Positions 17,741-27,966 of a DNA stretch of 64,000 nt are shown here, piece by piece. Source of the stretch: Lautropia dentalis (lineage in GTDB: Bacteria > Pseudomonadota > Gammaproteobacteria > Burkholderiales > Burkholderiaceae_E); NCBI RefSeq assembly GCF_003892345.1, contig NZ_RRUE01000002.1:877655-941654 (forward strand), read 5' to 3'. Every line of letters starts with the position of its first letter. The first letter of the stretch is position 1. Position numbers and translations under genes: made by a program. Under the pieces are notes generated by a model, which saw nothing but the letters and a program-made list of their open reading frames with translations, did no database searches and was not told the origin of the DNA.

Positions 17741-20700
17741 TCAAACCGTCGGCTGATGCTCCCACGGCTGCTGGCTGGCCAGCAGGGTGTTCACCGTGGC
17801 CACCGGATTGCTGACGATGGTCGATCCTGTTTCGCCGGCGCCCGCGGTGGTGCTGGTCACGGCAGCCGAGGAGGAAGCTGCCGCTGTCGAAGCCGCGCTC
17901 TGGCCTGCGGATGGTGCCCCCTGCAGCTCCGGCATATCGTGGCTTCCCTGGTCCAGCAGATCGGAAAGTGACAGTTTGCTGCTGCCGTGGTTGCCTGCGA
18001 GGGCCGTAGTGCCACTGCCGGACAGGGACTTCCCGGCAACGGTCGGGCCGGTGCTGGCCGGGGCGTCGGCTGCGGTATCCGGTGTGGCGCTGTTGGTTCC
18101 AGCAGCTCCGGGGACCGTCGCGTCTGCCGCGTTATCCGCGCTGCTGCCTGTGGCCGGACTGGTGGTTGCTGCAGCACCGGCGGAAGTGGTGCTTCCTGCG
18201 CCAGCCGTGCCTGCGCTGGCAGCCCCCGATGCTGCGGTTCCTGCTGCAGCGGTCCCTGTATCGTCCGGGCCGTTTGCAACACTGCCTTCATCGTCGGTGG
18301 TGAGGCTGCTGGCCGTGGTGCTGCGCGTGCCTGCGGGCGTCGTGGTGGTATTTGGGGCAGGGGATGCGGGTGTGGCTGTCTGCGTTGGCCCCTGAACGGT
18401 AATTTTCCCACTGCCCAGACCGGTTTGCGTGTTGTCCGCTGCGTCGGTAGCGGTTGTGAAGGTGTAAGTGTATGGCTGAGATCTGCCCGTGCTAGCTTCC
18501 GGGATCTTGGTGAATTCCTTGGAGGTCCAGTTGCCTGCGCCATTTACCGGGATGCCCGCCTGAAGCTCGTCGCCAAGCCTGAGGGAAAGCGTCGAGTTCG
18601 GTTCGCCGGTGCCGGCCAAAACAATGCCGTTTTTCCGTTCGGTGTCCGTGATCACATCGCTGGGATGCCCGTTGAAGGAAGTCACTTTGGGCAGATCCAC
18701 CACCCGGTCAATGTTGAACGTGTGCTCCACCGTCGATGTGCCAGGATTCCCTGTAATGGTAGCGACGGCCACCAGCTTGTGAGGGCCATCGGGCAGCAGT
18801 TTTTCATCGGACAGTCCTACATTGTCAATTGTCCACTGTCCGTTGGCGCCGGCTTTGCCCGTACCCAGTACTTTGCCGCCAACCGTGTCGGCTCTCAATT
18901 CGATGTTTGCGCCTGCCTGCGCCGTCCCGGAAACGCTGATCTTGTCGTCCTCTTTCGAGTTGATGATATTGTCATCCGTCAGCGGCCCCTTGATGGTGGT
19001 GGCTCCCAGCGGGGCCACGCCCCCGTGAACGGTGACCTCCAGTGAGACCGGGGCGGCACTCTTGTTGCCCGCTGCATCGGTTGCCGTGACACTGAAGGTT
19101 GCATTGGCCGTGGTGCCTGCTGCCGGTTTCGGCATGTCGCTGGCATTGACGACAAACTGCCACGTCCCCCCCGGGCCGGCCTGGAAATCGGGAATGGGCT
19201 TGCCATTCCACGTGCCGGACAGGGTTGAACCCTCTTCCGTCGTGCCACTGAAGGTGACACCGTTGGCTGCTTCTTCGGCCGTGATATCTGTGCCGTCGTC
19301 TGCGGTGATGGAGGACAGTGTCGGAGGCGTCTTGTCCACATTGAAGGTCACCTTGCTGGCCCCCGTGGACGTACCCCCCTGCGCCGTCACCGCCGAGGCG
19401 GTAATTTCTTTACCCGCGCCATCGGCAATCCGGCCCAGTACCGACGCGGGAACAGTGGCTTCCCAGGTACTATTGGCCTGGGCTTTGACATCAGGCAGCG
19501 CAAAGCCGCCGATGGACAGCTTCACCGTATCTCCCGCACCAGCCGTCCCGCTCAGTTGCATCGGTACCTTGGCATCATCTGCATTCAGCCAGCCATCTGC
19601 CAGGGCGCCGGGCGTGTTGATTTTCGGGGTGGCCGCATCCACCGGCGCCCCCTCCAGTGTCAGCGCCTGTTCCACCGGCTGGCTGATGTTGCCCGCCTTG
19701 TCCTCGGCCGTGATGGTCAGTTTGCCGGGTACAGTCTGGCCCTTGCCCAGCGTGGGCAGGTCCGTGTCGTGCAGTGTTACCTTCCACGTCCCATTGGCGC
19801 CGGCCGTGGCGGTCTGTGTCTTGCCTCCGGCCACCGTTACCGTCACCTTGGCACCTGCCTCGGCCGTCCCGGTGATGTCCACACCGCTCTTCGCTTCCTG
19901 GCTGGTGATGATGGTGTCGCCGCCTTCCACCTTCAGGTTGGCCACCGGGTTGGGCGCCGTCTTGTCCACCGTGAATGCGCGGGTGCCGGTGGCGGTGTTG
20001 CCCAGGGCGTTGGTGCTGGTGACCGACAGTGTGTACTGGCCGTCGGTCAGCGTGGCGGGCAGGGTGATGTCGGCGTTCCACGCGCCATTGGCGTCGGCGG
20101 TGGCCTCTCCCGGCAGTTCGGTAACCTGCTTGTTGCTGTCGATGATGCTGAGCTTCAGTTTGGCACCGGCCTCGGCCACCCCCGCAATCCTGATCGGCTG
20201 GCCGGCCTCGGCGGCGTTGACGGTGTCGTCGGTGCCGGCAATCTGGCCGATGATGGCCTGCTTGCCGGAGGTGTTCATCGTGATCTTCGTGGTGGCTTCC
20301 GGGCCGCGGTTGCCGGCGGCATCCAGCGAGGTCACCGTCACTGTGTAGTCGCCGTCGGCTTCGGGCAGGTCGGCCTTGCCCAGCGTGGCACTCCATTTGC
20401 CATCGGCGCCCACCGCCACCAGCCGGGGCGCCAGCGTACCCACCTTCAGCTCCACCGACCCATTGGCTTCGGAGGTGCCGGAGAAGGTCACGCCCTTGTC
20501 ACGTTCGCCGCCGGTAATGATGTTGTCGTCCGCAATGGGCGAGATCTCCGCTTCGGCCGGCGGCGTGTTGTCGAAGGTCATGGTGGTCTGCGGCAGGATG
20601 CTCTGCACCCCGTTGTGCATGCCCACCACTTCCATGGTGTTGCTGTCGGCCAGGCCGGTGGCCGGCAGTTCGCCGGCGCTGGGTTTGGCGGTCTGCAGAT

Positions 20701-21460
20701 TCACCGCCCAGTTGCCGGAGGTGTCCGACGTGGTGGTGTAGGTGACGTTGGCGCGCTGGTCACCGTCGGTGTCGATGCGCAGCTGCACTTCCGAGCCTGG
20801 CTGTGCCGTGCCGGAAATGGTGGGGAAGCGCGTGTTGAAGTAGGCACCACTCTTGAGCGTCAGCGAGATGTTGCCCTGCGGTGGCAGGCCACTGTCACCG
20901 CCGCCGCCACCACCACCGCCCAGGGCCAGACCCAGCACGGCCGCGCCACCCAGGCCATACAGCAGGGGTTTGGCCGAGCCATCGCCCAGCATGGGCAGGA
21001 TGGGGGCCTCGAAGCTGGGGTCGTACAGCACGAAGTTGCCGTCCGGCAGGGCGCCCAGCGGCTGGGTGCTTACGTCGGCCAGCACCTGGCCGGTGCTACC
21101 CAGTTCGCCGCTGGCCACGGCTTCGGCGCTGGCCGTACCGTCGTCCACGCTCACGGTGCAGCGGTCGGAGGCGCTGCAGATGCGGTAGTAGCCTTCCAGG
21201 ACGATGCTGCTGGCTTCGGAGGCTGCACCCTCGCCGGCCCCTTCGGCCGCCGCGGCAGCAGTACCTGCCGCCTTAGCCGGAATGCCCTCGATCACCAGGT
21301 CACTGTCGACCTTCAGCACGCGCAGCTGTTCGGGGTCCACGTCGGCCCGGTTCAGGCGGAACTGCTGTCCGGGTCGCACCAGCACACGGTTCTCGCCGGG
21401 CCTGAGCTGCAGATGTTCGACACTGCCGTCGTGTGTTCTCTGAATGTCAAGTCGTGCCAT
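17741..21460 (-). CDS. Large Ig-repeat surface protein (BapA-prefix type), paralogue 1
   Basis: 1239 residues without a classical signal peptide. The N-terminal prefix (about 1-170) contains FRLNRADVDPEQLRVLKVD, a CSASDRC cysteine pair and the hydrophobic-glycine stretch LLYGLGGAAVLGLALGGG. About eight Ig-like domains of 90-100 residues follow, each with the ADGKWSATL or ANGTWKVTL core and DAAGNRG. The tail is Thr/Ala/Ser-rich, ending LLASQQPWEHQPTV. Such prefix plus Ig architecture is typical of type I-secreted biofilm adhesins, though no RTX repeats or transporter genes are present here. It is one of three paralogues in tandem on the minus strand. Confidence 0.8.
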   Translation of the reverse strand: MARLDIQRTHDGSVEHLQLRPGENRVLVRPGQQFRLNRADVDPEQLRVLKVDSDLVIEGIPAKAAGTAAAAAEGAGEGAASEASSIVLEGYYRICSASDRCTVSVDDGTASAEAVASGELGSTGQVLADVSTQPLGALPDGNFVLYDPSFEAPILPMLGDGSAKPLLYGLGGAAVLGLALGGGGGGGGDSGLPPQGNISLTLKSGAYFNTRFPTISGTAQPGSEVQLRIDTDGDQRANVTYTTTSDTSGNWAVNLQTAKPSAGELPATGLADSNTMEVVGMHNGVQSILPQTTMTFDNTPPAEAEISPIADDNIITGGERDKGVTFSGTSEANGSVELKVGTLAPRLVAVGADGKWSATLGKADLPEADGDYTVTVTSLDAAGNRGPEATTKITMNTSGKQAIIGQIAGTDDTVNAAEAGQPIRIAGVAEAGAKLKLSIIDSNKQVTELPGEATADANGAWNADITLPATLTDGQYTLSVTSTNALGNTATGTRAFTVDKTAPNPVANLKVEGGDTIITSQEAKSGVDITGTAEAGAKVTVTVAGGKTQTATAGANGTWKVTLHDTDLPTLGKGQTVPGKLTITAEDKAGNISQPVEQALTLEGAPVDAATPKINTPGALADGWLNADDAKVPMQLSGTAGAGDTVKLSIGGFALPDVKAQANSTWEATVPASVLGRIADGAGKEITASAVTAQGGTSTGASKVTFNVDKTPPTLSSITADDGTDITAEEAANGVTFSGTTEEGSTLSGTWNGKPIPDFQAGPGGTWQFVVNASDMPKPAAGTTANATFSVTATDAAGNKSAAPVSLEVTVHGGVAPLGATTIKGPLTDDNIINSKEDDKISVSGTAQAGANIELRADTVGGKVLGTGKAGANGQWTIDNVGLSDEKLLPDGPHKLVAVATITGNPGTSTVEHTFNIDRVVDLPKVTSFNGHPSDVITDTERKNGIVLAGTGEPNSTLSLRLGDELQAGIPVNGAGNWTSKEFTKIPEASTGRSQPYTYTFTTATDAADNTQTGLGSGKITVQGPTQTATPASPAPNTTTTPAGTRSTTASSLTTDDEGSVANGPDDTGTAAAGTAASGAASAGTAGAGSTTSAGAAATTSPATGSSADNAADATVPGAAGTNSATPDTAADAPASTGPTVAGKSLSGSGTTALAGNHGSSKLSLSDLLDQGSHDMPELQGAPSAGQSAASTAAASSSAAVTSTTAGAGETGSTIVSNPVATVNTLLASQQPWEHQPTV

Positions 21461-22224
21461 GGTGCCTTTCCTGCTGCCAAAAGTGCCTGGATCAAGGGAT
21501 GGGGAATGGGGTCAGGGAAATCCGGAGGGCGTTGCGGTGTGGTCCGTCGCGACGGAAATGTGAATGTCTGGTGGTTCACACCGTGGCCGAAACGCTGCTG
21601 TCCGGGAACGTGCAAAACGGGGTGCCCCCGCCATTGGGAATGGCGCAGGGAACCCCGTGGAGACCCGACGGCCGCGCCCCTGGGACAGCCGGACGGCATG
21701 TGTCTCCGTGTTGCAAGCGTAGCAAAACAGTTTACACGCGCCTGCATATCTGACACTGCAACAGGGGAAGCGTACGCCCTGACGTGTCAGTTTGTCCGGC
21801 ATTCGTTGTTTTATGGAGACGTTGCGCGTGCCTGGTGGACCGTCTGTTTCCTCTCATGACCCGCCGGGCGGCGGGCACAAAAAAACCCGGCAGGAAGCCG
21901 GGTCGAGGGGGCTGGAGATGTCCAGCATGTTTGCAGCACTGCGTCGCCCTGATGTGAGTGAAGCGTGCCTCTGCAAAGGCCCTGCGGCACTTTGGTCTCC
22001 CTGCCCGGGCGATCCAGTGCGTTGCCATTTGGCGGCAATGGCCCTGCTAGTGCCGCCAGGGCGCCTTCTGGCTCATCCCGATCCTGGGTCCAAAGCGCCC
22101 GCAGATTTTCGCTCGCAGATTTTTGCAGAGGCTCCCCCCGCGGGCGACAGCATCCACACGGGTGGAGGCCGTCGCCCGGGCCGGGGCCCCCCGAAAAACG
22201 GAACCTGTTTCCGGGGGGCGCCCC
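21461..22224. other. Intergenic region between adhesin paralogues 1 and 2
   Basis: Contains the 5' region of paralogue 1 (right of 21460) and the 3' region of paralogue 2, with a terminator at 21878-21902. A second hairpin with arms CCCCCCG and CGGGGGG spans about 22187-22220, directly after the paralogue 2 stop. No gene-like reading frame. Confidence 0.5.
21878..21902 (-). terminator. Rho-independent terminator of adhesin paralogue 2
   Basis: On the minus strand ACCCGGC-TTCCT-GCCGGGT is followed by a run of seven T. It lies about 320 bases beyond the stop of the 22225-24969 gene and before paralogue 1. Confidence 0.8.
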
Positions 22225-24969
22225 TTACACCGTCGGGTGATGCTGGTCCAGCGGCTGGGTGCCGAGCAGGTTGTCCAGACTGGATGTGGTTGCGGTGGTC
22301 GAGGCGGCCGCAGGCGCCGGCGGCGGTGCTGTTGGCGCGGGTGTCTGCGCAATGGCCGAGGTGGCCGGCATGGCGTGGCTGTCCTGACCATGGCTGGTCA
22401 GATCCTCCAGCGTCAGGGCCTTGCTGGCCGACGACGCCGGGTTTGCCTCATGACTGTGGCTGCTCGTGCCTGAAGCCGGGCTTGCGTCATGGCTGTGGTC
22501 GGCCGTGTCGTTGTCGGTATGCGATGCACCCAGCGACTTCGTGGCCAGCGACTTGCTGCTGCCGGTGGCCACGGTGGATGCGGTGGCCGTACCTGCCGTG
22601 GTGGCTGTCGCGGCAGGGGTTGCAGCGGGGGTCGTTGCAGGCGTGGCGGCACTGTCGGTGGCCGTTGCGGCCGCAGCATCCGTGTCCGTCGTGGTGGTCG
22701 TGCCCGTGCCCGTCCCGGTGCCGGTACCTGTCCCGGTGCCTGTACCAGTACCTGTTCCCGTCCCCGGTGTGGTGGTTGTGTCATCACCGCCCGTTCCGGT
22801 GCCCGGGGTGGTGGGCGCAGGGGTGGTCGGTGCCGGGCTCGGGGTCGTCGTGTCGTCGCCTGTACCCGGCGATGGTGCCGGGGTTGGCGTGGGCGTTGGT
22901 GTGGGTGTCGGCGTTGGGGTCGGCGCAGGCGTGGGTGCAGGTGTCGGCGTCGTCGTGTCGTCGCCGGTGCCTGGTGTGGTCGTGCCACCACCGGTGCCTG
23001 GTGTCGTGGTACCACCGCCAGTGCCTGGCGTGGTTGTGCCGCCGCCGGTGCCCGGTGTGGTGGTGCCACCTGTGCCGGGGGTTGTCGTCCCCCCCGTGCC
23101 GTCATCCGTTCCCGGGGCCGGCGCGGGACTCGGGGTGGGCGTGGGTGTCGGGGTTGGCGCCGGTGTGGGGGCGCTGGGCGAAGGCTGAATGGCCGGTGCC
23201 GGCGCTCCTTCGACGGTCACGGCTGCTGTTTCTGCCGCACCGGCGTTGCCGGCTACGTCGGTCACGGTGACCGAATAGGTGCTGGAGGCCTTCTGGCCTG
23301 CCGCCGGCTTGGGCATGTCGGCCGGCTGGAACTGCACGTCCCAGGTGCCCCCGCTGCCCACCGTGGCCGTGTGGGTGTGCCCGTTCCAGGTCACCGACAC
23401 GGTGGCGCCTGCTTCGGCATTGCCGGTGAAGTGCACACCGTCCTTGGCCTCGGCGGCGGTGATGGTGTTGTCGCCGCCGTCCAGCTTGATGTTGGTGGCC
23501 TTGCCCGGAGCGGTCTTGTCCACCGTGTACTCGTGTGTGGCCGTGGCCGTGGCACCGGCCGGAGAGGTCACCGTGGCGGTCAGGACGTGTTTGCCGTCCG
23601 GAATGTTGGTTGCAGGCGAGGTCACCTCCCAGTGGCCATTGGCATCGGCCGTGGCGGTGAGCTTGTTGGTGCCGAAGTTCAGCTCCACCTTCGAACCGGC
23701 CTCGGCCGAACCCTGCAGCTTCACACCGGCTGCGGCTTCGGCCGCATTGATGGTGTTGTCGGCGGTGATGGGGGAAATCACCGGCGCCGTGCTGTTGGTG
23801 TGCACCGTGAGCGGTGTGGTGGCGGCAGGCCCCCGGTTGCCAGCGGCATCGATGGCCGTGGCGGTCACTGTGTAGGAGCCATCGGCTGCCGGCAGCTCGG
23901 CGGCACTCAGCGTGGTCGTCCACTTGCCTTCGGCATCCACGGCGGCCAGCTTGGTGGTGTTGCCCACTTTCACTTCCACGGTACCGTTGGCCTCGGCCGT
24001 ACCCGAAATGGCCACACCGGCAGCCTTCTCGGCGGCCGTCACGATGTTGTCGTCGCTGATGGCGGCAATCTCGGCCTTGGCGGGCGGGGTGTTGTCGTAG
24101 GTCAGTGTCACGACGGGCAGGGCGGCGCCCTGCACACCGTTCAGTGCACCGGACACTTCCAGCGTGTTGCTGTCCGACAGGCCCGTGGCCGGCAGCGTCC
24201 CGGTGGCCGGTGTGGCCGACTGCAGGTCCACATTCCAGTTGCCGTTGGCATCGGCCGTGGCCTGATAGGTGACGTTCTCGCGCTGGTCACCGTCGGTGTC
24301 CAGTCGCAGCGTGACCACCGTGCCCGGTTTGGCCGTGCCGGAAATGGTGGGGTGACGGTTGTTGAACGACGTGGCGGATTTGAGCGCCAGCGGCACATCA
24401 CCCAGATTGGGGGCACCGGAGGGGTCGCCGCTGCCACTGCCACCCGACAGCGCCAGACCCAGCACCGCGGCGCCACCCAGGCCGTAGAGCACGGGACGGA
24501 TCGGAAAGTCTTCGGTGGCGGGCGCTTCGGGGGCCTGGAACGAGGTGTCGTGCAGCACGAAGGTGCCGTCGGACAGGGCGCCCAGCGGCTTGGTATCGAC
24601 ATCAGCCAGCACCGTGGGCTGCTCGGTCGAGCCCAGCAGCCCGGAATCGGCCTGCTCCTCGCCACCATCGCCCACATCGGCTCCGCCCACGCTGACCTCG
24701 CAGCGGTCCGAGGCGCTGCAGATCAGGTAGTAGCCTTCCAGCGTCAGCGTGGCCGGCTCGCCGCCACCTTCCACCGGAATGTTCTCGATGATCAGGTCGT
24801 TGTCCACCTGCAGGACACGCAGCTGGTTGGGGTCGATCTGGTTGCCGTCCGGATCCTGGATCTTGAACTGCCGGCCGGGGACGACCTTGAAGCTGTTCTT
24901 GCCGGGCTTGAGCTGCAGATGCTCGACCCCGCCATCTCCCGTACGCTGGATATTCAGTCTGGCTGCCAT
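22225..24969 (-). CDS. Large Ig-repeat surface protein, paralogue 2
   Basis: 914 residues from the ATG at 24969, preceded by AGGA. It begins MAARLNIQRTGDGGVEHLQL, collinear with paralogue 1, so the upstream in-frame ATG at 25059 is not favoured. The prefix again has a CSASDRC pair and VLYGLGGAAVLGLALSGG. About four Ig-like domains follow (ADGSYTVTATAIDAAGNRGP, ANGHWEVTS). After them comes an extreme low-complexity zone of PTPTPT and GTGGGTTTP repeats (about 22690-23180), then a His/Ser-rich tail ending LLGTQPLDQHHPTV. Role as for paralogue 1: probable secreted adhesin. Confidence 0.8.
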   Translation of the reverse strand: MAARLNIQRTGDGGVEHLQLKPGKNSFKVVPGRQFKIQDPDGNQIDPNQLRVLQVDNDLIIENIPVEGGGEPATLTLEGYYLICSASDRCEVSVGGADVGDGGEEQADSGLLGSTEQPTVLADVDTKPLGALSDGTFVLHDTSFQAPEAPATEDFPIRPVLYGLGGAAVLGLALSGGSGSGDPSGAPNLGDVPLALKSATSFNNRHPTISGTAKPGTVVTLRLDTDGDQRENVTYQATADANGNWNVDLQSATPATGTLPATGLSDSNTLEVSGALNGVQGAALPVVTLTYDNTPPAKAEIAAISDDNIVTAAEKAAGVAISGTAEANGTVEVKVGNTTKLAAVDAEGKWTTTLSAAELPAADGSYTVTATAIDAAGNRGPAATTPLTVHTNSTAPVISPITADNTINAAEAAAGVKLQGSAEAGSKVELNFGTNKLTATADANGHWEVTSPATNIPDGKHVLTATVTSPAGATATATHEYTVDKTAPGKATNIKLDGGDNTITAAEAKDGVHFTGNAEAGATVSVTWNGHTHTATVGSGGTWDVQFQPADMPKPAAGQKASSTYSVTVTDVAGNAGAAETAAVTVEGAPAPAIQPSPSAPTPAPTPTPTPTPSPAPAPGTDDGTGGTTTPGTGGTTTPGTGGGTTTPGTGGGTTTPGTGGGTTTPGTGDDTTTPTPAPTPAPTPTPTPTPTPTPTPAPSPGTGDDTTTPSPAPTTPAPTTPGTGTGGDDTTTTPGTGTGTGTGTGTGTGTGTGTGTTTTTDTDAAAATATDSAATPATTPAATPAATATTAGTATASTVATGSSKSLATKSLGASHTDNDTADHSHDASPASGTSSHSHEANPASSASKALTLEDLTSHGQDSHAMPATSAIAQTPAPTAPPPAPAAASTTATTSSLDNLLGTQPLDQHHPTV
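22690..23185 (-). repeat. Coding tandem repeats (PT and GGGTTTPGT units)
   Basis: Within paralogue 2 the minus strand carries hexanucleotide arrays encoding Gly-Thr and Pro-Thr runs and five to six copies of a 24-27-base unit encoding PGTGGGTTT. All units are multiples of three, so length changes would keep the frame open. Confidence 0.8.
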
Positions 24970-25494
24970 TGTCCTGTTTATTCCTCGTGGGCTGAAGAAC
25001 GGTCTGGCCAGCACCTGCCTCCTGGGCGGTACCGGACAGACCCGTTCCCAACGGACCAATCCTCACGGGGCCGGGCTGGCATTCGCCCAGGGGGCGTTGC
25101 AGATCTGCAGGATGCCGGGCGCACCAGACAGGCTGGATACCTCGACAGGGGCGCACCGCTGATGCAGGTGCACCGGGTACCCCAGTGTGCCGTAAACCAC
25201 AGTTGCCACAGCCCTGCACTGCCGGATGATGCCCCGAACATACAGAAGGGTGGCATCCGGCAGACAGGATTGACCGTTTGTCAAAAAAGCCTGTATTGAA
25301 ACAGCCAATTGTGGCACGCGCCAGCCACCGTTTTTATGTGCATTTCGTGACGGCTTGTTACGGTTGGCCGGGGTGTCGCCGCCGCCTGCCGGTGTGTAAC
25401 GGCGTCATCGGCGGCCGCCTGTTACAAATGGCGGGCAAAGGGCCCGTCCCTGCGCCCTGTCCTTCGCGGGGAATGCTCAGTGCAGCGTCAGCCC
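24970..25494. other. Intergenic region between adhesin paralogues 2 and 3
   Basis: 525 bases with the presumed promoter of paralogue 2. Near 25278-25305 a weak stem (CTGT...ACAG) followed on the minus strand by TTTTTT might end the paralogue 3 transcript. GGCGGCCGCC and nearby words form small palindromes. No gene seen. Confidence 0.4.
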
Positions 25495-27966
25495 CTACGG
25501 CTCCTCCTGCGACAGCAGGGTGCTCACCTGCTGGGCCGGCGATGTGCCGTGCCAGGTGCTGGATGCGCTGGCGGTAGCCTCTGCACTGGCGCCATGCGCT
25601 CCCTGCGTGGCCGACGGCAGGGCGCCTTCCACTTTCGGCGACCCGGCATCCAGCAGATCATGGGTCTTCAGCGTGATCGTCTGGCTGGCCGTGATGCCCG
25701 TCGCACCCGTTGCACTGGTCGCTTTGTCCGCGGTGCTGGCCAGCAGCGTGTCCGCACTGGACGGGTTGCCCATGCCGGCGGCCTGCACAGCGTCCAGACC
25801 GGCTGTGTGCCCATCCGTGCCGTCGAGGCTCTTGATCGTGGTGCCTGCCGCCTCGGTGGTTTGTGCTTCGCCCGCCCCGAACAGCGACAGCGTACCCAGC
25901 ACGACGAACTTGTGCTCGATGGTGGTGACGTTGCCCGCCTTGTCCGTGGCCGTGACCTGCAGCGACTGCTGCGTGGCCCCCAGCGACGTGCTGTAGGCCA
26001 CGAACACCGGCACCGACCATGCCACGTCATCGCCCGTTCCGTCGGGTGCCGTGCCGGCGTGCGGGACCTTGCCGCCGTCGCCGCGCGTGTAGATCACATC
26101 GATCTTCGAACCCGCCTCGGCCTTGCCCGTTACCGTGAAGGGAAGCCCCTGGCGTACGCGGTCGTTGCCACCTGCATGTACATCCGTGATGGACGGCGCC
26201 TTGGTATCGACCACCATGGCCGGTACCCCGGCACTGGGCACGGATGCGTTGCCCGCTGCGTCGGTGGCCGTGGCCGACACCACATACGAACCGTCGGCTG
26301 CCGGCAGCTCGGCGCCCGCAAAGGCCACACTCCACTTGCCGTCGGCCCCTGCCTTGGCCTCGTGGCTGATCTCGCCCACCGTGACCTTCACGGTGCTGTT
26401 GGCCTCGGCCGTGCCGGAGATGGTGGTGCCGGCCGCCTTTTCCGCGGCATTCACATAGTTGTCCGTGCCGCCCGTGTACTGCACGATGGGGGCGACCGGC
26501 GGCGTCTTGTCCACTGTCACGGCCTGGGTGGTGGCCGTGGAAACATTGCCGGCCAGATCGCTGGCCGTAACCGACACGGTGGCCTCGCCCGTGGCGGGAA
26601 TGGCCGCCGAAGGCACATTGACCAGCCAGGCCCCGTTGGCGCCCACGGTGGTTTCGTAGGTCTGGCCGCCAAAGGTCATCTTGATCAGGCTGTCCGGATC
26701 ACCCGTGCCTCCGATGGCCAGCGGCTGGGTTGCCTCGGCAGCGCTGATCAGGTTGTCGGCCGCCACCGGAGAGATCGTGGGGGCCTTGGGGGGGGCATCG
26801 TCGGCCGTCAGGTTGAAGGCCGGTAGCGTGGCCGTGGTGGCACCGGCCGTTTCGGTCAGGGTCAGGCTGGTGTTGCTGCTCAGCCCGCCTGCAGGGAGGG
26901 TGCCCGTCGTGGGTTTCAGCGTGGCCAGATCGGCCTTCCATGCACCTGCGGCGTCGACCGTCGTCGTGTAGGTGGCGTCCACCGTCTTGTCGCCGGTCAC
27001 ATCCACATCGATCTTCACCGTGGCCCCGGCGGTGCCGGTCCCCGTGAGCGTGGGCAGCTTGCCCTTGGCCACGGACGAGTGCGTCACCACAAACTTCGGG
27101 TCCACCGTCGATGGCGGTACCGTGGGGGCCGCCGGAGCAGAGGGCGTGGGGGCGGGCAGGGTGGGTGTGGTTCCTGCTGCTCCCGCGCCGGGCGCCGGAG
27201 CCGGTGCATCTCCACCGCCGCCGCCACCCCCGCCGGCCAGTGCCAGACCCAGGACGGCAGCACCGCCCACACCATAGATGATCGGCCGTGACGATTCGTT
27301 GATGAACGGTTCATGGCCATTGCCGGCCGTATCCGCCTCCCGGCCCGCCGTGCCTGTGTCCACGCCGGTGTCCGGGCCCGCACCGTAGCCCCTGCTGGAC
27401 CCTGTATCGGTCGCGCCGTGCTTCCCGCCGGCCCCCGCCCCGCCGGCATCGGCCAGTCCCTTGCCCGACAGCACGGCGGAATCCGCGGCAGCGCCGGCCG
27501 TACCTGCAGCGCCTGTGCCGGCCGCTCCGGCCGCTTCCCCACCGGCTGCGCCGATGCCGCTGCCGACGGCCGAGGTGGCAGCCACGGCCGCCGCGCTCAT
27601 GCCGGGGGCATGGAGCACGAACGAACCATCGGGCCGGGCGTCGGCCACGGGTGTGGAGGCGGTGATGTCGATCATGCCGTTGTCGCTGGCCGGCAGCTGC
27701 AGGTGGCAGGGCGTGCTCACGCTGCACGAACTGTAGAAGCCGGAGAGCACCACCGTCGAGGTGCCAGCGCCGTCACCGTTCAGGTGGTCGATCACGATGC
27801 TGTTGTCCAGCTGCCGGACTTCGGTGCCTTCGGGGGCCTTGCCCGTGGTGTTGTCATAGAGCCGGAACACATCGCCCGGGCGTACGGTCAACCGTTTGGT
27901 GCCGGCACGAACGGCAGTACGCGAGACATCACCCTGGGCGGAACGGGTTTCGATAACGAGAGCCAT
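25495..27966 (-). CDS. Large Ig-repeat surface protein, paralogue 3
   Basis: 823 residues from the ATG at 27966 (MALVIETRSAQGDVSRTAV); the in-frame extension to 28152 has no counterpart in the paralogues. The prefix contains VRPGDVFRLYDN, the cysteine pair CSVSTPC and IIYGVGGAAVLGLALAGGGG, matching the other two in order. About four Ig-like domains follow (AAGAWKADL, DGSYVVSATATDAAGNAS). The C-terminus ends TWHGTSPAQQVSTLLSQEEP, keeping the TLL core but not the final HxPTV. It is downstream of rpoH on the same strand but separated by a strong terminator. Confidence 0.78.
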   Translation of the reverse strand: MALVIETRSAQGDVSRTAVRAGTKRLTVRPGDVFRLYDNTTGKAPEGTEVRQLDNSIVIDHLNGDGAGTSTVVLSGFYSSCSVSTPCHLQLPASDNGMIDITASTPVADARPDGSFVLHAPGMSAAAVAATSAVGSGIGAAGGEAAGAAGTGAAGTAGAAADSAVLSGKGLADAGGAGAGGKHGATDTGSSRGYGAGPDTGVDTGTAGREADTAGNGHEPFINESSRPIIYGVGGAAVLGLALAGGGGGGGGDAPAPAPGAGAAGTTPTLPAPTPSAPAAPTVPPSTVDPKFVVTHSSVAKGKLPTLTGTGTAGATVKIDVDVTGDKTVDATYTTTVDAAGAWKADLATLKPTTGTLPAGGLSSNTSLTLTETAGATTATLPAFNLTADDAPPKAPTISPVAADNLISAAEATQPLAIGGTGDPDSLIKMTFGGQTYETTVGANGAWLVNVPSAAIPATGEATVSVTASDLAGNVSTATTQAVTVDKTPPVAPIVQYTGGTDNYVNAAEKAAGTTISGTAEANSTVKVTVGEISHEAKAGADGKWSVAFAGAELPAADGSYVVSATATDAAGNASVPSAGVPAMVVDTKAPSITDVHAGGNDRVRQGLPFTVTGKAEAGSKIDVIYTRGDGGKVPHAGTAPDGTGDDVAWSVPVFVAYSTSLGATQQSLQVTATDKAGNVTTIEHKFVVLGTLSLFGAGEAQTTEAAGTTIKSLDGTDGHTAGLDAVQAAGMGNPSSADTLLASTADKATSATGATGITASQTITLKTHDLLDAGSPKVEGALPSATQGAHGASAEATASASSTWHGTSPAQQVSTLLSQEEP

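Noticed and set aside
19556-21859. A 767-codon plus-strand frame opposite adhesin paralogue 1, and similar frames opposite paralogues 2 and 3
   Set aside because: Composition artefact of repetitive high-GC coding sequence; no conserved domain, no ribosome site.
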